This document shows positions 20,214-31,599 of a DNA stretch of 64,000 nt, one piece after another (the first letter of the stretch is position 1; each line of letters starts with the position of its first letter). The position numbers and the translations under genes are program-made. Source of the DNA: Stagonosporopsis chrysanthemi (lineage: Eukaryota > Ascomycota > Dothideomycetes > Pleosporales > Didymellaceae). The stretch lies in contig JAFISE010000165.1 in the NCBI GenBank assembly GCA_022560025.1, positions 1 through 64,000 on the forward strand, written 5' to 3'. The notes beneath the pieces were generated by a model that saw only the letters and a program-made list of their open reading frames with translations, made no database searches and was not told the origin of the DNA.

Positions 20214-21292
20214 CTACAATTCGTTTTCTGCCTCTCCCTTGGAACTCCTCTTTTTCTTCTTCTCCTTCTCCTCCCCTTCTTCGCGCTTCCGCTTTTTCTT
20301 CTTTTTCTCGCCATCCTCTTCTGGCGCAACAAACCCGGCGAGCCTCTCTTTTCGCTTGTCCTCCATCTTCTCCTTCATCTTTGCATCGCGATCCTCCCGA
20401 ACCTTGCGCTCCTTGGCCTGCTTGCCGAGGAAGTACTCTCCGCTTTCGATCTGCAAGTCGACCTTGCTCTTCTCCTGCGCCGGAGGGAACGGGGTATATG
20501 TCTTCTTGCTCTTGTCCGTGACCTTATGAGGCACCCTGCGCTTGCTAAGCGAGCGCTTCTTGAAGTTGGGAAGGAAACGGTCCCAGCTTTCGTTGACTAG
20601 CTCGGGGTCTTTTGCGAGCTCTTTCTTGATCATAAGCTCCTTGATCGCGTAAATGGGGTGGATGTTGTGCATTGTGTCCTCGATGATGCGCCGTATTGTC
20701 TTCAGGCCCTTGTAAGGACCCATAGCCGCGACTGTGTTTCCTTGCACGAGCAGATAGCACTCTGTGAGCAGCTCGAGAGCCTTCAACGTAGATCCATTCG
20801 GGCCCAGAATGCGCTGTCGCCTCTTCACAAAGCGGTCCTTGTTGCCCACCAAATTTCTGATCTTGATGATATCCATAGCTACATCGTCTTCGAGAATCTT
20901 GACCGCTTGCGGGGCGGGCACGCTACGCGCAAGCAGCTTGATAAGGTCGCGCGCGCTCAGAATAGCAGCCGGATCGTACGTCTTTCGTGTTGTCGCAACC
21001 GTCATGGAACCCTCGACCAAGTTGAGCGTTGCAGTAATGCCATGTTTCTTCAGCGCTGACTCGATGAACTTCCAGGACCCTTTCAGATACTGTTCGCGGT
21101 ATTTGGGGAAAAGCGTGGAGAAGCTCGACTCTTCGGTGAAGGGACCGGCGGTATTGTCTTCGGGTTTGAAGGGCTCGATCTGGATTAAAGTCAGAACGTG
21201 ATGATTGTGAGCGTTATTTTTTTTACACGCACCTTCCACTTGTCAATATCATCGGTATCCCAGGGCTTCTCTGCATTATGTGTGGACGGCAT
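20214..21292 (-). CDS. KRR1: KRR1, small-subunit processome KH protein
   Basis: Two exons, 21292-21233 and 21179-20214 (minus strand), 341 codons plus stop. Exon 1 codes MPSTHNAEKPWDTDDIDKWK; the intron begins GTGCGT and ends TCCAG. Diagnostic segments include FSTLFPKYREQYLKGSWKFI, the first KH-like domain, KDRFVKRRQRILGPNGSTLK, GNTVAAMGPYKGLKTIRRII (the GPYKGLK KH loop), and NWDRFLPNFKK-type WDRFLPNFKKRSLSKRR. The tail is a long Lys/Arg/Glu nucleolar tail. Krr1 is essential for 18S rRNA maturation and 40S assembly in the nucleolus. Length and motif order match the yeast protein closely. The family call is essentially certain. Confidence 0.95.
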
Positions 21293-21538
21293 CGTGGCGT
21301 TCGGCTTGCGAGTGTGTTAGTTGGTACTGGAGACGAACTTTTTGTTCCTGGTACAGAGCCTCCGGTGCACAGACCACAACGCTATTTCCTTTTTGGTCTT
21401 AGCCTACTGCATCACGTTCACATGCCATCCCAATGTCCCCATACGTTGGGAGAGTTTTATACTCGCTCTGAAAAGGGTAATATTTCGCATCATGTTCTAT
21501 ACATGCACCTGTGATGCTGATGTTGCGGTATCTTCGCT
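21293..21538. other. Short intergenic region
   Basis: KRR1 promoter and 3' flank of VMA5; no gene seen. Confidence 0.5.
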
Positions 21539-22775
21539 CTATACAATCTCGAACTCGTAGTACACATATGCGGTGTACTCTTGGTCACCGACATGTCCGG
21601 ACGACTGCATCTCAGCTGTCAAAGCCGAGTCATCCTTCTTGACGCGGCCCTTGTTATCGCGCCCGAAAGCATTGCCGCCGAGGTACGAGTAGTTTGCGTC
21701 GAGGTTGGACTTTGCCTTCTTGGCCGATTTGGCGTCCGTCTGAGATGGTCAGCATTAAGTATCGAAGATTACACGTTGATGGCTGTGAACGTACCTGGAC
21801 AAGGCCGCAGACAAAGTCAAGCGGCAGACCATATCGCAGTACTGTCTCGACAAAGACGCGTAACGCAAGCACGTGGATCCATATCATGGCGCTCTCGCTG
21901 TATCCTGTCCTCCCCAATCTTAGAGCCTCACCCCATTGCTTCTGTGCGTCCCGGGTGAGCTGGTCTGCTTCCTTCGCCTCCTCTTCTTTTCCGCCCTCCT
22001 TGTATTTGTAATCTCTGGGCGTCCACCGCTTTTCTCTGCACTTGTGCACGAACTCGGTCGAGTACTTTTTGAATGTTGTGACGGCAAACAGTGTAAATTC
22101 GTCGTCCTTTGCCAGCTGGTTGGCAGAGCGAGGAACAACCATGGGTGTAAGCTCTTCGTACGACTTGTAGAAGTCTTTGACGGTCACGTTGGGCACGGCG
22201 ATGAGGTGGGTGTCGAGGTACTCTGAGTCGCGGATCAACGAGTTGGGGTTGACTACCGACACGAGCGACTTGGTTGACAGGTTTCCAGTCTTCTTGCGCT
22301 CAGCGGCGGCAAGCGCGGACTTGGTCTGATTGTACTGGCTGAACTTGGCCTTGACGTCGTTGTCGATGCCCTGGATCTCCTTTTGCAGTAGATCGATCAG
22401 GTCTGCGATGGACTTGTCTGCGCGGTACTTGACTTTGTTCCACTGAAACGTCCGTAGATACTGCTCGACAGGCTTGTCGTTGATCGTCTTCTGCTGCTGG
22501 ACCTTGTCCTCGTCGCCGTCCAGGATGGTCCGCAAGCTGTCCCCCACCTTGCCTACGACGCCGTGGCAGGCATTCTCGAGCTTTGCGAGGTCATCGGCCT
22601 GCTGCACGAGTGTATCGAGGGTGCCGATCTTGAACTCGGGGATTGCGAACGAATGGGTGGTGCCAACGTCATTGGTGACGGTCGAGCGCAGGGCTGTCAG
22701 CGCCTCGTCGGCGTGGTTGCTAGGCGAAATGGACGTCGGCAGCGACACCAGCAGGTATTTTGTGCCCTTCGACAT
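21539..22775 (-). CDS. VMA5: V-type H+-ATPase subunit C
   Basis: Two exons, 22775-21795 and 21739-21539 (minus strand), 393 codons plus stop, close to the 392 residues of yeast Vma5. Start MSKGTKYLLVSLPTSISPSN is the canonical N-terminus. Other conserved blocks are FKIGTLDTLVQQADDLAKLE, KYRADKSIADLIDLLQKEI, SLVSVVNPNSLIRDSEYLDT, DDEFTLFAVTTFKKYSTEFV, SAMIWIHVLALRVFVETVLR and the C-terminal YLGGNAFGRDNKGRVKKDD. Subunit C links the V1 sector to the stator and is released during reversible disassembly of the pump, which acidifies vacuoles and endosomes. The upstream 217 bp are shared with GCV1 in divergent orientation. Splice sites GTACGT..TCTCAG. Confidence 0.95.
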
Positions 22776-22992
22776 GGTGTTGGCCAGAGGCGTCGTGGGC
22801 GGTAACGCGCTGTGTAGAGACGGGCGGTATGGGTTGGTTTGCCTAGAGTGGTCGCAGCTTCCCTTGGTTGGCGGGCGCTGGACGCTAGCGTGCGTCACTC
22901 CGTCCAGCTCGGCCTATCTATCGCGGCGCCCGTGTATACAAGAATGGCCGTCGGGGAACTTCTGGAGACCATTCCTCCTCCACCCCTCGAAA
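22776..22992. promoter_or_regulatory. Shared divergent promoter VMA5/GCV1
   Basis: Only 217 bp separate the two start codons, so both core promoters and 5' leaders must lie here. No specific factor site is claimed. Confidence 0.6.
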
Positions 22993-24424
22993 ATGGCCTT
23001 GAAAAGAATCGTTGCAAAGCTGCAGCCAGCTGCCAATGCCTTTGGGACACGCATATCGAGGCTTCAAAATGCTCAGAGGCTGCAGTACACCGGCCAGACC
23101 CTAGTTGGGCCAGCATCAAGTCCCCGCAAGCTCGAGACACGGCAGCTGCAGCAGTTCGTTCGCTACGCCTCGTCTGATGCCTCCGCCGAAAAGCCAGCAA
23201 GGACGGGCTTGTACGAGCTTCACAGCAAATACGGCGCCAAGTTTGTACCCTTTGGTGGCTACGAGATGCCTGTGCAGTACAGCGACTTGAGCATTATCGA
23301 CTCGCACAACTGGACCCGTGAGAAGGCCAGTCTGTTCGACGTCGGACACATGTAGGAGACCGAATGCGACCAACTTGAAAATTCCCATTCTGATTGTATC
23401 TAGGGTACAGCACCATTTTTCGGGCGCCGGCGCTGAAGCGTTCCTCGAGAGCATCACTCCCTCGTCCCTCTCCACACTGCCACCTAACCAATCAACTCTC
23501 TCCACCCTGCTGCATCCTGAGACTGGAGGCATCGTCGACGACACAGTCATTGCGCGCCTGCCAGACAGGTTTTACGTCGTGACCAATGCTGGCTGTCGTG
23601 AGAAGGACAAGGCCTATTTGTCCGAACAACTCGAGTCGTGGGAGAAGCAGAATCCTGATCAGGCAGTGGAGTGGGACATCCTTGACGGACAAGGCTTGAT
23701 TGCTCTACAGGGCCCGCTATCTGCTGATATCTTGTCGCGCGTGCTTGCCAATGAGTCACGTTTGACTTTGAAAGCACTGTACTTTGGTCAGTGTACTCCG
23801 GCGACCATTAAAGGTACAGACGTCGAAGTGCTGGTCAGCCGTGCGGGATACACTGGCGAGGACGGTTTCGAGATTAGCATTCCCTCCTCGGCCACCGAAG
23901 CCGTCACTCAGTTCCTTCTTGACAATGCCAAAGATGAGCTGCGCTTCGCTGGTCTTGGTGCACGCGACACCCTCCGCCTCGAGGCAGGCATGTGCCTCTA
24001 CGGTCATGATCTAGACGATACCACAACCCCTGTTGAAGCGGGACTGTCTTGGATCATTGGCAAAGATCGCCGTGCAAAGGGCGGTTTCCATGGAGACTCT
24101 GTCATCTTGCAGCAGCTGAAGAAGAAGTCTGAGGGCGGTGGCGTATCAAGACGCCGCATTGGTCTCGTTATCGAGGGCTCGCCTGCTCGTGAAGGGGCGG
24201 AAATCGTTGATGAATCTGGCGAGAAGATTGGTAACATCACCTCTGGTTGCCCCTCGCCCACGCTGAAGAAGAACATCTCCATGGGTTACGTCAAGGACGG
24301 TCTGCACAAGGCCGGAACAGAGGTCCAGGTTGTTGTTCGCGGCAAGAAGAGGAAGGCGGTGGTAACCAAGATGCCTTTTGTTCCCAGCAAGTACTTCAAG
24401 CAGCCCACGACTGCTAAGGCCTAA
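22993..24424 (+). CDS. GCV1: Glycine cleavage system T-protein (aminomethyltransferase), mitochondrial
   Basis: Two exons, 22993-23351 and 23404-24424, 459 codons plus stop. Residues 1-60 are rich in Arg/Ser/Ala with few acids (MALKRIVAKLQPAANAFGTR), a mitochondrial presequence. The mature part begins with TGLYELHSKYGAKFVPFGGY, then MPVQYSDLSIIDSHNWTREK and SLFDVGHM. The folate-binding GcvT core includes WDILDGQGLIALQGPLSADI, SRAGYTGEDGFEISIPSS, FAGLGARDTLRLEAGMCLYG and the C-terminal beta-barrel motif GNITSGCPSPTLKKNISMGY. It transfers the methylene group to tetrahydrofolate and releases ammonia in glycine breakdown. Its stop codon overlaps that of ORC6 on the other strand. Family call is certain. 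Confidence 0.95.
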
Positions 24425-25660
24425 TTTTTGGTGCCAATAAATAGTGTTAATAATTCTTTGAGACTCACTTCGTCGGTAGGAAGTGGTGGCTTTGGAAGCC
24501 CTTCCCGCTCGTCCTGCGCATCCATTTCGTCGAAACGATTCTCCATTTCGGCCCTCCAAATCTTGAACTCTTGTCGCTGACGCTCGCCCAAGTAATCATT
24601 GCAATCTTGCAGCATGGTGCCAAGACCGATGTAGTCACTGCCACCTCTCCTGAGACCTGAGGGAATCTCTGATGTCGATCGCAAAGCGGCTGCATTCGCC
24701 ATCTCGATACCTTCCATTTCGTCAGTGTCGCTGGGTGGAGCAATGTTGAGGAACCATTCCATCTGTAACCATCCCTCCTGCTGCGCCACGGCCATCAGGC
24801 TGGCTGTCTCCGACAACAGCTCGTCGTGTGAAACATCCTTGGCTTCAGGAAGCTCAAGAAGAGTGTGGATGGCCATGCTTCGGCGCTCATCAAACCGTTC
24901 GGGCGTGACGTCCTCAGTGGTCATTCTTGCCAGTACATAGAAGAATACTGCAACGACCAATGCAAAGACCTTTGTGTCGGAGACCACTGAATTGTACGTT
25001 GGAGGCCCGCTCGCAGGTCGTCGCGGGCGCTTGCTAGGCGTCTCTGCAGCCGCAGCGGACATGCGTGCCATGAGCGGCAGCACTGATTCAATGCCGGTAT
25101 AGACATGCGGTGCAGCATGTGGAAATTCAAACTTCCTCGCAAGCACGCGAATGCAGGGCATCACCCATGCTGGCGGTTCTCCTGCGCCATTATCGGTCTT
25201 CTGGGCGGTTCGCGGTGTCTTTCTGCCACTCAGCGGCGTCTTCGGTGTGATCCTGGCGGAGGCCGACGCCGAGGCCGTGTTCTTCCGTGGTGTTTGAGGC
25301 TCGCGAGGGGTCGTCGAGTCAGGCAGGGCACTGGCGAGGTAGCCATACAGCTTTTTGTACACTCGTGGTGGACATGGCGGCCGAGAAGCGATGGAGGGCA
25401 GATTGAGGCGATTCTTGAGTCTGCACAGAATTGTCAGCCACTGTACATCACTCAGTGGCAGCACGTGAGGCTGACCTCTCGCATGCCAATTGCGCACATG
25501 CGTATGGGCGTGCTATCTCCTCGTCTGGCTTCAGCGAATTGGCAACGCTGCGCGAGCGTGCCAGCAGAGACAGCGCGATATCGACCAGCTCGGCTGGGAG
25601 CGGCCCATTGAGCGTAGGTAGCAGTCCTGTCAGGGCCTGCTCGATACTGGCTCTGCTCAT
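24421..25660 (-). CDS. ORC6: Origin recognition complex subunit 6
   Basis: Two exons, 25660-25476 and 25420-24421 (minus strand), 394 codons plus stop. The N-terminal cyclin-box-like fold of fungal Orc6 is seen in MSRASIEQALTGLLPTLNGP, ELVDIALSLLARSRSVANSL, EIARPYACAQLACERLKNRL and RVYKKLYGYLASAL. A Ser/Thr-Pro-rich linker follows (TPKTPLSGRKTPRTAQKT), with several S/TPxK/R sites of the type phosphorylated by CDK in Orc6. The second helical domain contains PPAWVMPCIRVLARKFEFPH and VVSDTKVFALVVAVFFYVLA. Orc6 acts in ORC loading of MCM helicase. The donor site GTCAGC is weak but the frame and conserved residues join only there. A GTGAGT near the C-terminus (LPTDE|VS) could be another donor, so the last residues are uncertain. 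Confidence 0.88.
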
Positions 25661-26086
25661 GTTTGGCGATTGATCGATGATTGCTGTAGCCGGCTTACTT
25701 TACGCGACGCGTCTTCCCGAGCTAAAATGTGGGGCTCGTTGTTCATCGCTCTTCAACTACATTATCCATCATCAGCTACCTATCTTCACTTCCACAAGAT
25801 AATGCCTTTAAAACAGGTCTTCCAGAGTAAGATCTTTGCTCGGAAGATATATGCGCTCTACCCCGCTTGAAAATGCAAGATAAAAGCTAGCTATATTCGC
25901 AAGCTCGACTTGGCCTTTTTCTGACCTTCCCTATCGGTCTCAAAGGCACCGCTCCAAGACAGCACCCAGCATGTTGCCCAGCATTGCCAACCGTCCTAGG
26001 GCGGCAGGCGTCCCAGAGCCGCGGGGATGTTCGAGCTTAAGAACTAGACGAGGTCGAAGCATATGTCCATTTAATCTCTCTCGACC
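25661..26086. other. Divergent intergenic region
   Basis: Separates ORC6 from the carboxypeptidase gene, read away from each other; no gene seen. Confidence 0.5.
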
Positions 26087-28250
26087 ATGGCTGTGTCAAC
26101 AGCATATGCCCTGCTCGCGCTGGCAGCCTCCGCCGCTGCTCAGTTCCCTGCCGATCCCGTAGGTGTCAAAGTTTTGGAGTCTCGGTTTGGGGACGGCGTG
26201 ACCATCTCGTACAAGGAGGTAGGCATGTTCTACATGGATTGAGCGACCTGTGTTGAGCGACCTAGAATGACCTCTGCGAAACGACACCTGGCGTCAGATC
26301 GTACTCTGGCCACGTCCACCTTCCACCTGGCACTGCAGACCTCGGTCAGGGCCAGGATTACCCTATCAACTCGTTCTTCTGGTTCTTCGAAGCGCGCAAT
26401 GACCCTGCGAATGCACCAACGGTCATCTGGCTCAATGGAGGTGAGTAGCTAGCCGGGCAGCCGCCGCGTAGCTGACAAAATCAGGACCTGGATCATCTTC
26501 GATGTATGGCTTGCTCGAGGAGAACGGCCCCTGTTACGCAAACTCAGACTCCAATTCCACTCGTCTTTCTGAATGGAGTTGGAACAACGAGGGTGAGTGT
26601 GCGCAATTAAGTTTCCCAAACAATGGCTAATGCTCATAGCCAACATGCTGTATTTCGACCAGCCAGTGCAAGTTGGATTCTCCTACGACACCCTCCAGAA
26701 TGTTACCCGCAATCTCCTGACCGGTGAGGTTGCGCTACTGAACGCCACAGAGCCTGTGCCGGAGCAGAATAGCACGTTCTTGACTGGCACATTCCCAAGT
26801 CGCGACCCCAACAACACAGCCTTTGGGAGTGTCAATGGTGCCATTGCTGCGTGGCACTTCGCCCAGGCCTGGTTCCAGGAGTTTCCCCATCTGCTTCCGA
26901 ACGACACCCGCCTCAGTCTCGCTGCACAGTCTTATGGTGGCCGCTATGGACCCGCCATGTTCTCCTTCTGGGAGGAGCAGAACCAGCGCATTCAGAACGG
27001 TACCTCGGATGGTGATGAAGGTGAACAGTTCGTTCTACATCTCGACACGCTGCTTATGATATCTGGATGTGTCGACCGCTATGTTCAGTACCCGTATTAT
27101 CCGCAGCAGGCGTTCCGTGGTAACGGCTATGGCATTGAAGCTGTCAACGAGACCGTGTACAATGCAATGGTGGAATCCGTACCAGAGTGTCTTGAACGCA
27201 TCCAGACCTGCCGCGATGCCGCAGCGGTGTCTGACCCGGAGAACTTGGGCATCAACGCGACTGTCAACGACCTGTGTGAGGGTGCTGAGACATTCTGTCG
27301 TTCTAATATCGTCAGCCCATACACGCAGTACTCTGGCCTCGACTACTACGACATATCCACTCAGTCGCCACCCCCGTTTCCGCCTCCATTTCACGAAGGC
27401 TTCCTGAACCAGGAGTGGGTATTGCAAGAGTTAGGAGTTCCTCTCAACTGGACTGGCAGTTCGCCGCAAGCCTCTGCCGCGTATCGAGACATCGGCGACT
27501 ATCCAAGAGATTCTTGGTTGGACGACCTTGGCTTCTTGCTAGACAATGGCATCAAGGTTTCACTCGTGCATGGCGACTTGGACTTTGCTTGCCCAGTAAG
27601 TAGTTTCATCACCAACAGTTGTTCATGTACTAATTGATTCATAGTGGGCAAGTGGTGATGCTGTGGCAAAGGCAATCAACTGGACAGGCTCCGCTGGGTA
27701 CGCAGCCGCTCAGTACGCCGAGATCCAGACCAACGACTCGTATATCGGAGGCCTCGTTCGCCAGCACGGCAACTTGTCATACATTCGCACTTATCAGGCA
27801 GGCCACGCTATCCCTGCGTACCAGCCAGAGACAGCGTACAAGGTATTCACCCGTGTCTTGTTCAACCTCGACATCGCAACAGGCACCGTATCGACGGCCG
27901 GAAACTACACCAGCACAGGTCGTGATGACCCCAACGTGCAGTTGCAAGCCACGCCGCAGGACCTGACCTATTGCTACACCTACGCCCCTGACTCTTGCTA
28001 CGACTGGCAGCAGGAGGCCATCGCAAACGGCACGGCCGAGATTTGCCACTGGGTCTTCGTCGATGCCAATTCCACGAAGCTGTTCCCAGATGTTATTGCC
28101 AAGTGTCGTGGTGGAACTAACAGTACGGCTCCTGGAAACGGCAGCCACAATCTGCCGGAGTTTGAAGGTGCAGCTAGCAGCCTGGCGAGCGGAGGGTTCT
28201 TGACCACCTCTGTCTTCAGCCTTGTCATGTTGGTTGCTGTAATGATGTAG
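26087..28250 (+). CDS. Secreted, probably GPI-anchored serine carboxypeptidase (S10)
   Basis: Five exons: 26087-26218, 26266-26440, 26485-26592, 26640-27595, 27645-28250; 658 codons plus stop. A signal peptide (MAVSTAYALLALAASAAAQF) opens the protein. S10 hallmarks: SGHVHLPPG, NSFFWFFEARNDP, WLNGGPGSSSMYGLLEENGP (oxyanion hole), NMLYFDQPVQVGFSYD, and the catalytic serine in SLAAQSYGGRYGP, where the usual GESYGG has become AQSYGG with Ser retained. Catalytic Asp is in VHGDLDFACP and His in TYQAGHAIPAY. There are many N-glycosylation sequons. The C-terminal GGFLTTSVFSLVMLVAVMM is a GPI-type hydrophobic tail after a Ser/Gly/Ala spacer. Expected to trim C-terminal residues of peptides at the cell surface. 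Splice sites all consensus. Confidence 0.9.
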
Positions 28251-28797
28251 GGCGCGTCTTGCTGTCCATAGTGTAGCAGCTGTTGTATATAGCGCGGCAG
28301 AATCTATATGTAGGCTTTGAGCATCGGTCGTCGTCAACGCCCTCAGGTATTGGACAAGCCACCCGACACACTACAGTTACAAGCAAGAAACAACTTAAAC
28401 ATTGACAGGATTCTCATCCATCAGTACTCCGAGCGAACATGTTGAACCCTACTTCCCGCCCTTGGTTTGAGATCTTTCCCATGTGACGATCTGATCTGTC
28501 ACTAGAGATGGAGTAGTGTCGCAGCTGGATAGCTGTGCATATTGCAGCACTGACCTCCGATCGAGGATTTTTTGGACAAGCTACTAATGAATGATCCCGT
28601 CCCCCTTAAGGTTTGCCGAAGCCTCACAGATCTCCCTCGGGGCATGAATCTGCTGCACACTCGGGCACCGATTTGTAACTCTTGGTAACGCGCCGGTTCT
28701 TCGTGGTCCCTGCTTGCACATGTTCTAAGCGCCCTCTCTGTTCAAGGGGTTGATATACAGTTCATTCTTTCGTTACACCCGCTGAGATTGCGCTGAG
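28251..28797. other. Intergenic, no gene seen
   Basis: 3' flank of the carboxypeptidase gene up to the LTR-like element; no gene seen. Confidence 0.5.
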
Positions 28798-28802
28798 GAT
28801 TA

Positions 28803-29081
28803 TGTAACGACACAGGATGCTAGAGGAGTCCGAAAGGCATAGGTATCCGCTACGAGGTGTATGGAAGCACTGGGATAAACTGCAGGACTAGATCTCTATT
28901 CCTATAGGTCTTGTACGAAAGGATACTTCAAAACTATCCATCTGAACTCTATAGAGGCTTCCCTTATTATACCTGGAAGCTCGGGGAAGACTGTACCGAG
29001 GAGCGGTTAGAAGACGGATCTGAGTCGGGTAGTTGTCGGGTGGTGTAAGGTAGGCTCTTAAGAACTGGGCTTGTTCTTACA
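28803..29081 (-). mobile_element. LTR-like solo element, family B copy 2
   Basis: A 279-bp inverted counterpart of 7150-7427, starting TGTAACGACACAGGATGCTA on the plus strand and ending GTTCTTACA. It is flanked by GATTA (28798-28802) and GATTG (29082-29086), again a 5-bp duplication with one transition. Differences from copy 1 are scattered substitutions. It is noncoding. Confidence 0.8.
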
Positions 29082-29086
29082 GATTG

Positions 29087-29412
29087 TTTCGCGCGTTACA
29101 TATTTGTCCAGGCTTTTATACTTAGATTTGTTCCCCGCGGGTGTGAGCGTGCAGGAAATAGAACTTGGCTGCTGGTAGAATGAATATGATTAGTCCTTGG
29201 GGGTTGAGGTCATCTTTTACCTCAGACTTTAGACGCGTAGATCAGAAACAGCGAATCACGAAAGAGCTTGTTCGCACGGTCCCAACTAAGGTCTAAGCGC
29301 TCGCTAAGGGAGGGTATAACCAAGTAAGTGCACCAATGCCGTACCAGCTTGACAGTCGTTTCGGATTGCTGTTGATATCCCGAGCAGCCACTTCGAGCAT
29401 ACCTTGCATCGG
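29087..29412. other. Intergenic, no gene seen
   Basis: Upstream flank of the AIM9-like gene. Confidence 0.5.
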
Positions 29413-31346
29413 ATGGTCTCTGTCGATCAACGCATCTCTTCCTTCAAGTTTAACGCGAAAGGTTTCATGCATTGCATCATCACAAGCAAGGCACCGCACG
29501 TCGTGTCGCGCCTTCCTTGCACGCAGCACGCAGCTTCAAAAGAAACCTCTGCGCTTTGCAATCACCGAGACGCTTTGATCTCAATCTTGAACGGGTCTTT
29601 CTTCAATCGCGCGACGTTTTCTTCTGCTAGGCGGACGATGAAGTCGAATGGAGAAAGCAAGAATTCTATGCCAGCTCTCCTCAGGTCGAACGTGTCAAAA
29701 ACTGATGCAACCACAGACTCCGATCCATTCAATTATACAAGTAGCCGATGGCTCCGTCGGGATGCGCTAGAGCGGGACTCACGCAGCATACAGTTCGACT
29801 TTGATGCATTACGTCGCCGGGTCATCGCACTCTGTCCTGGCGCCAATTCTGTCACTTCGTACAGCAAGAAGGAGGGAGGCTTCAATCGGGTTTTCATATT
29901 CCACACTGACAACGCGAAACGTATTGTCGCAAGACTGCCGTTTTCGGTGGCAGGACCCCGGAAGCTAGTTACTCACTCTGAAGTTGCCACAATCCAGTTT
30001 CGTAGGTGCTGATCCAAGATCATTCGTTGAGGCTGGCAGTATGACTGACTGATGTTGCCTCCTCTAGTACAAAGGAATACCAGCATTTGTATCCCAGAGA
30101 TACTGGATTGGAGCGACGACGCTTCGAATCCCATTGGTAGCAAGTATATTATTATAGAATATGCGCCGGGGATCCCACTGCACGAAAAATGGCCTTCGAT
30201 GAGCGTAAATGACCAGATCCGGTGTGTTCAGGCAATATCCCAAAAATTGAAAGAGCTAGCCGATCTCAACTTCCCGGCTTATGGCAGCTTGTAATTTGCG
30301 AATACCCCGGATATCGCCACGCGAAAGATACCACTCGACAAGGACTTTGCTATTGGTCCTCACTGTGGAGCTATCTATTGGAGCTGCCATATTGGACAGT
30401 CCAGATACTGCCACGATGTAGATCCTAACCAAGGACCTTGTGAGTTTATCAACGGGCCTCAATATTAACAGAGCACTAATCGCAATCTTTAGGGGTTGGC
30501 CTTGCTGCATATTGTGACGGCCTCATAGATACTAGAATTACTAGACTTCCACAAGCTGATTCGGCTCCACAGCGACCACGCTACCGTGGATCGGTCCAAA
30601 CACATTGTCAATTACTAGAACAGGGCCGCGCAGTCATTAGAAAATTAGCCATGGACTCGCGTATCCAAAACGCAGCTACTCCTGTGATGCTCCATCCCGA
30701 TCTACACAAACGCAATGTCTTCGTCTCAAAAGAAGATTCTACTGTTGTCTCAGCAATAATTGATTGGCAATCGTCCAGCATCGAACCGGCATTCTGGTAT
30801 GCAGACGAGGTACCGGATTTCGCACAACCCATACCCGATCCCTCAAGTGAGGATCGTATACAGCCTAAAAGTGAGGCTTGTGCCCGCGCGTTTGACGCCT
30901 GTATTCAATTGCTAGTGCCAAAGCTGGCAATTGCTAGATCGATGGATGAAGCCTTTTTTCGACCGTTTCGTTATTGCTATCGAACCTGGGAGGACGGGGT
31001 CGTTGTCTTCCGCGAGGAACTCATCCAAACAGCGTTACATTGGAAAGAGCTTGGCCTTAAGGACGCGTGTCCGTTTGTCCTGCCCTGCCCTGATGAGCTG
31101 TTACGCCATCAGCAGCATTACAAGCGTTTCGAAGCAGCTCAGCAGCTGAAGCATAGCCTATCAGACCTGCTCAATATTGCATCTGATGGATGGGTCCCCT
31201 CCGAACAATGGGAAGCAACTGACTTGGCGCATCGAGCGATATATAAAGGAATGTTACAGGAAGTGCTAGCTAATCAGCAGCCAGAGGATGATGAGCCAAT
31301 CAAGAGCGAAGACGACCTCAAAGAGATCTGGCCCTTCGACCTGTAA
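29413..31346 (+). pseudogene. AIM9-like aminoglycoside-phosphotransferase-fold protein with one nonsense codon
   Basis: Three exons, about 29413-30001, 30068-30439, 30493-31346. The start is uncertain: in-frame ATGs lie at 29413, 29467 and 29638, and NGSFFNRATFSSARR could belong to a mitochondrial presequence. Conserved blocks follow AIM9/APH proteins: DPFNYTSSRWLRRDALERDS, KKEGGFNRVFIFHTDNAKRI (ATP loop), SKYIIIEYAPGIPLHEKW, IGPHCGAIYWSCHIGQ, MLHPDLHKRNVFV (Brenner HxDxxxxN motif) and AIIDWQSSSIEPAFWY. One TAA at 30292-30294 interrupts exon 2 where relatives have Tyr (YGSL*FANTPD). The sequence after it stays conserved and in frame, so the lesion is either recent, a sequencing error, or read through. 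It is not a CpA>TpA change. Confidence 0.8.
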
Positions 31347-31599
31347 GTAATCAAGAGCCACATGGGGAAGCTTGCCTGGACCAGACCGCTGTGCAGACGA
31401 CGCGGCAAGCCTTCCGCATAATGCCCTCCCCTCCACACCATTGGGACCTTGTCAGTCGGATTCAACTCCCTGCGGAGATCCAGCTGCAAACGAAGAATGC
31501 AATCGATGACTGCAGCCACCTGTTTTGCGATCTCAGTGCAGCGCGTAGGCTAGATCAAACTGCTTTTGATTCAACGAACTGCTCTAGCAACGAAACACT

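Noticed and set aside
24471..24476. Possible third ORC6 exon after a GTGAGT donor
   Set aside because: No convincing acceptor and continuation was found before running into GCV1; left as an uncertainty in the ORC6 entry.
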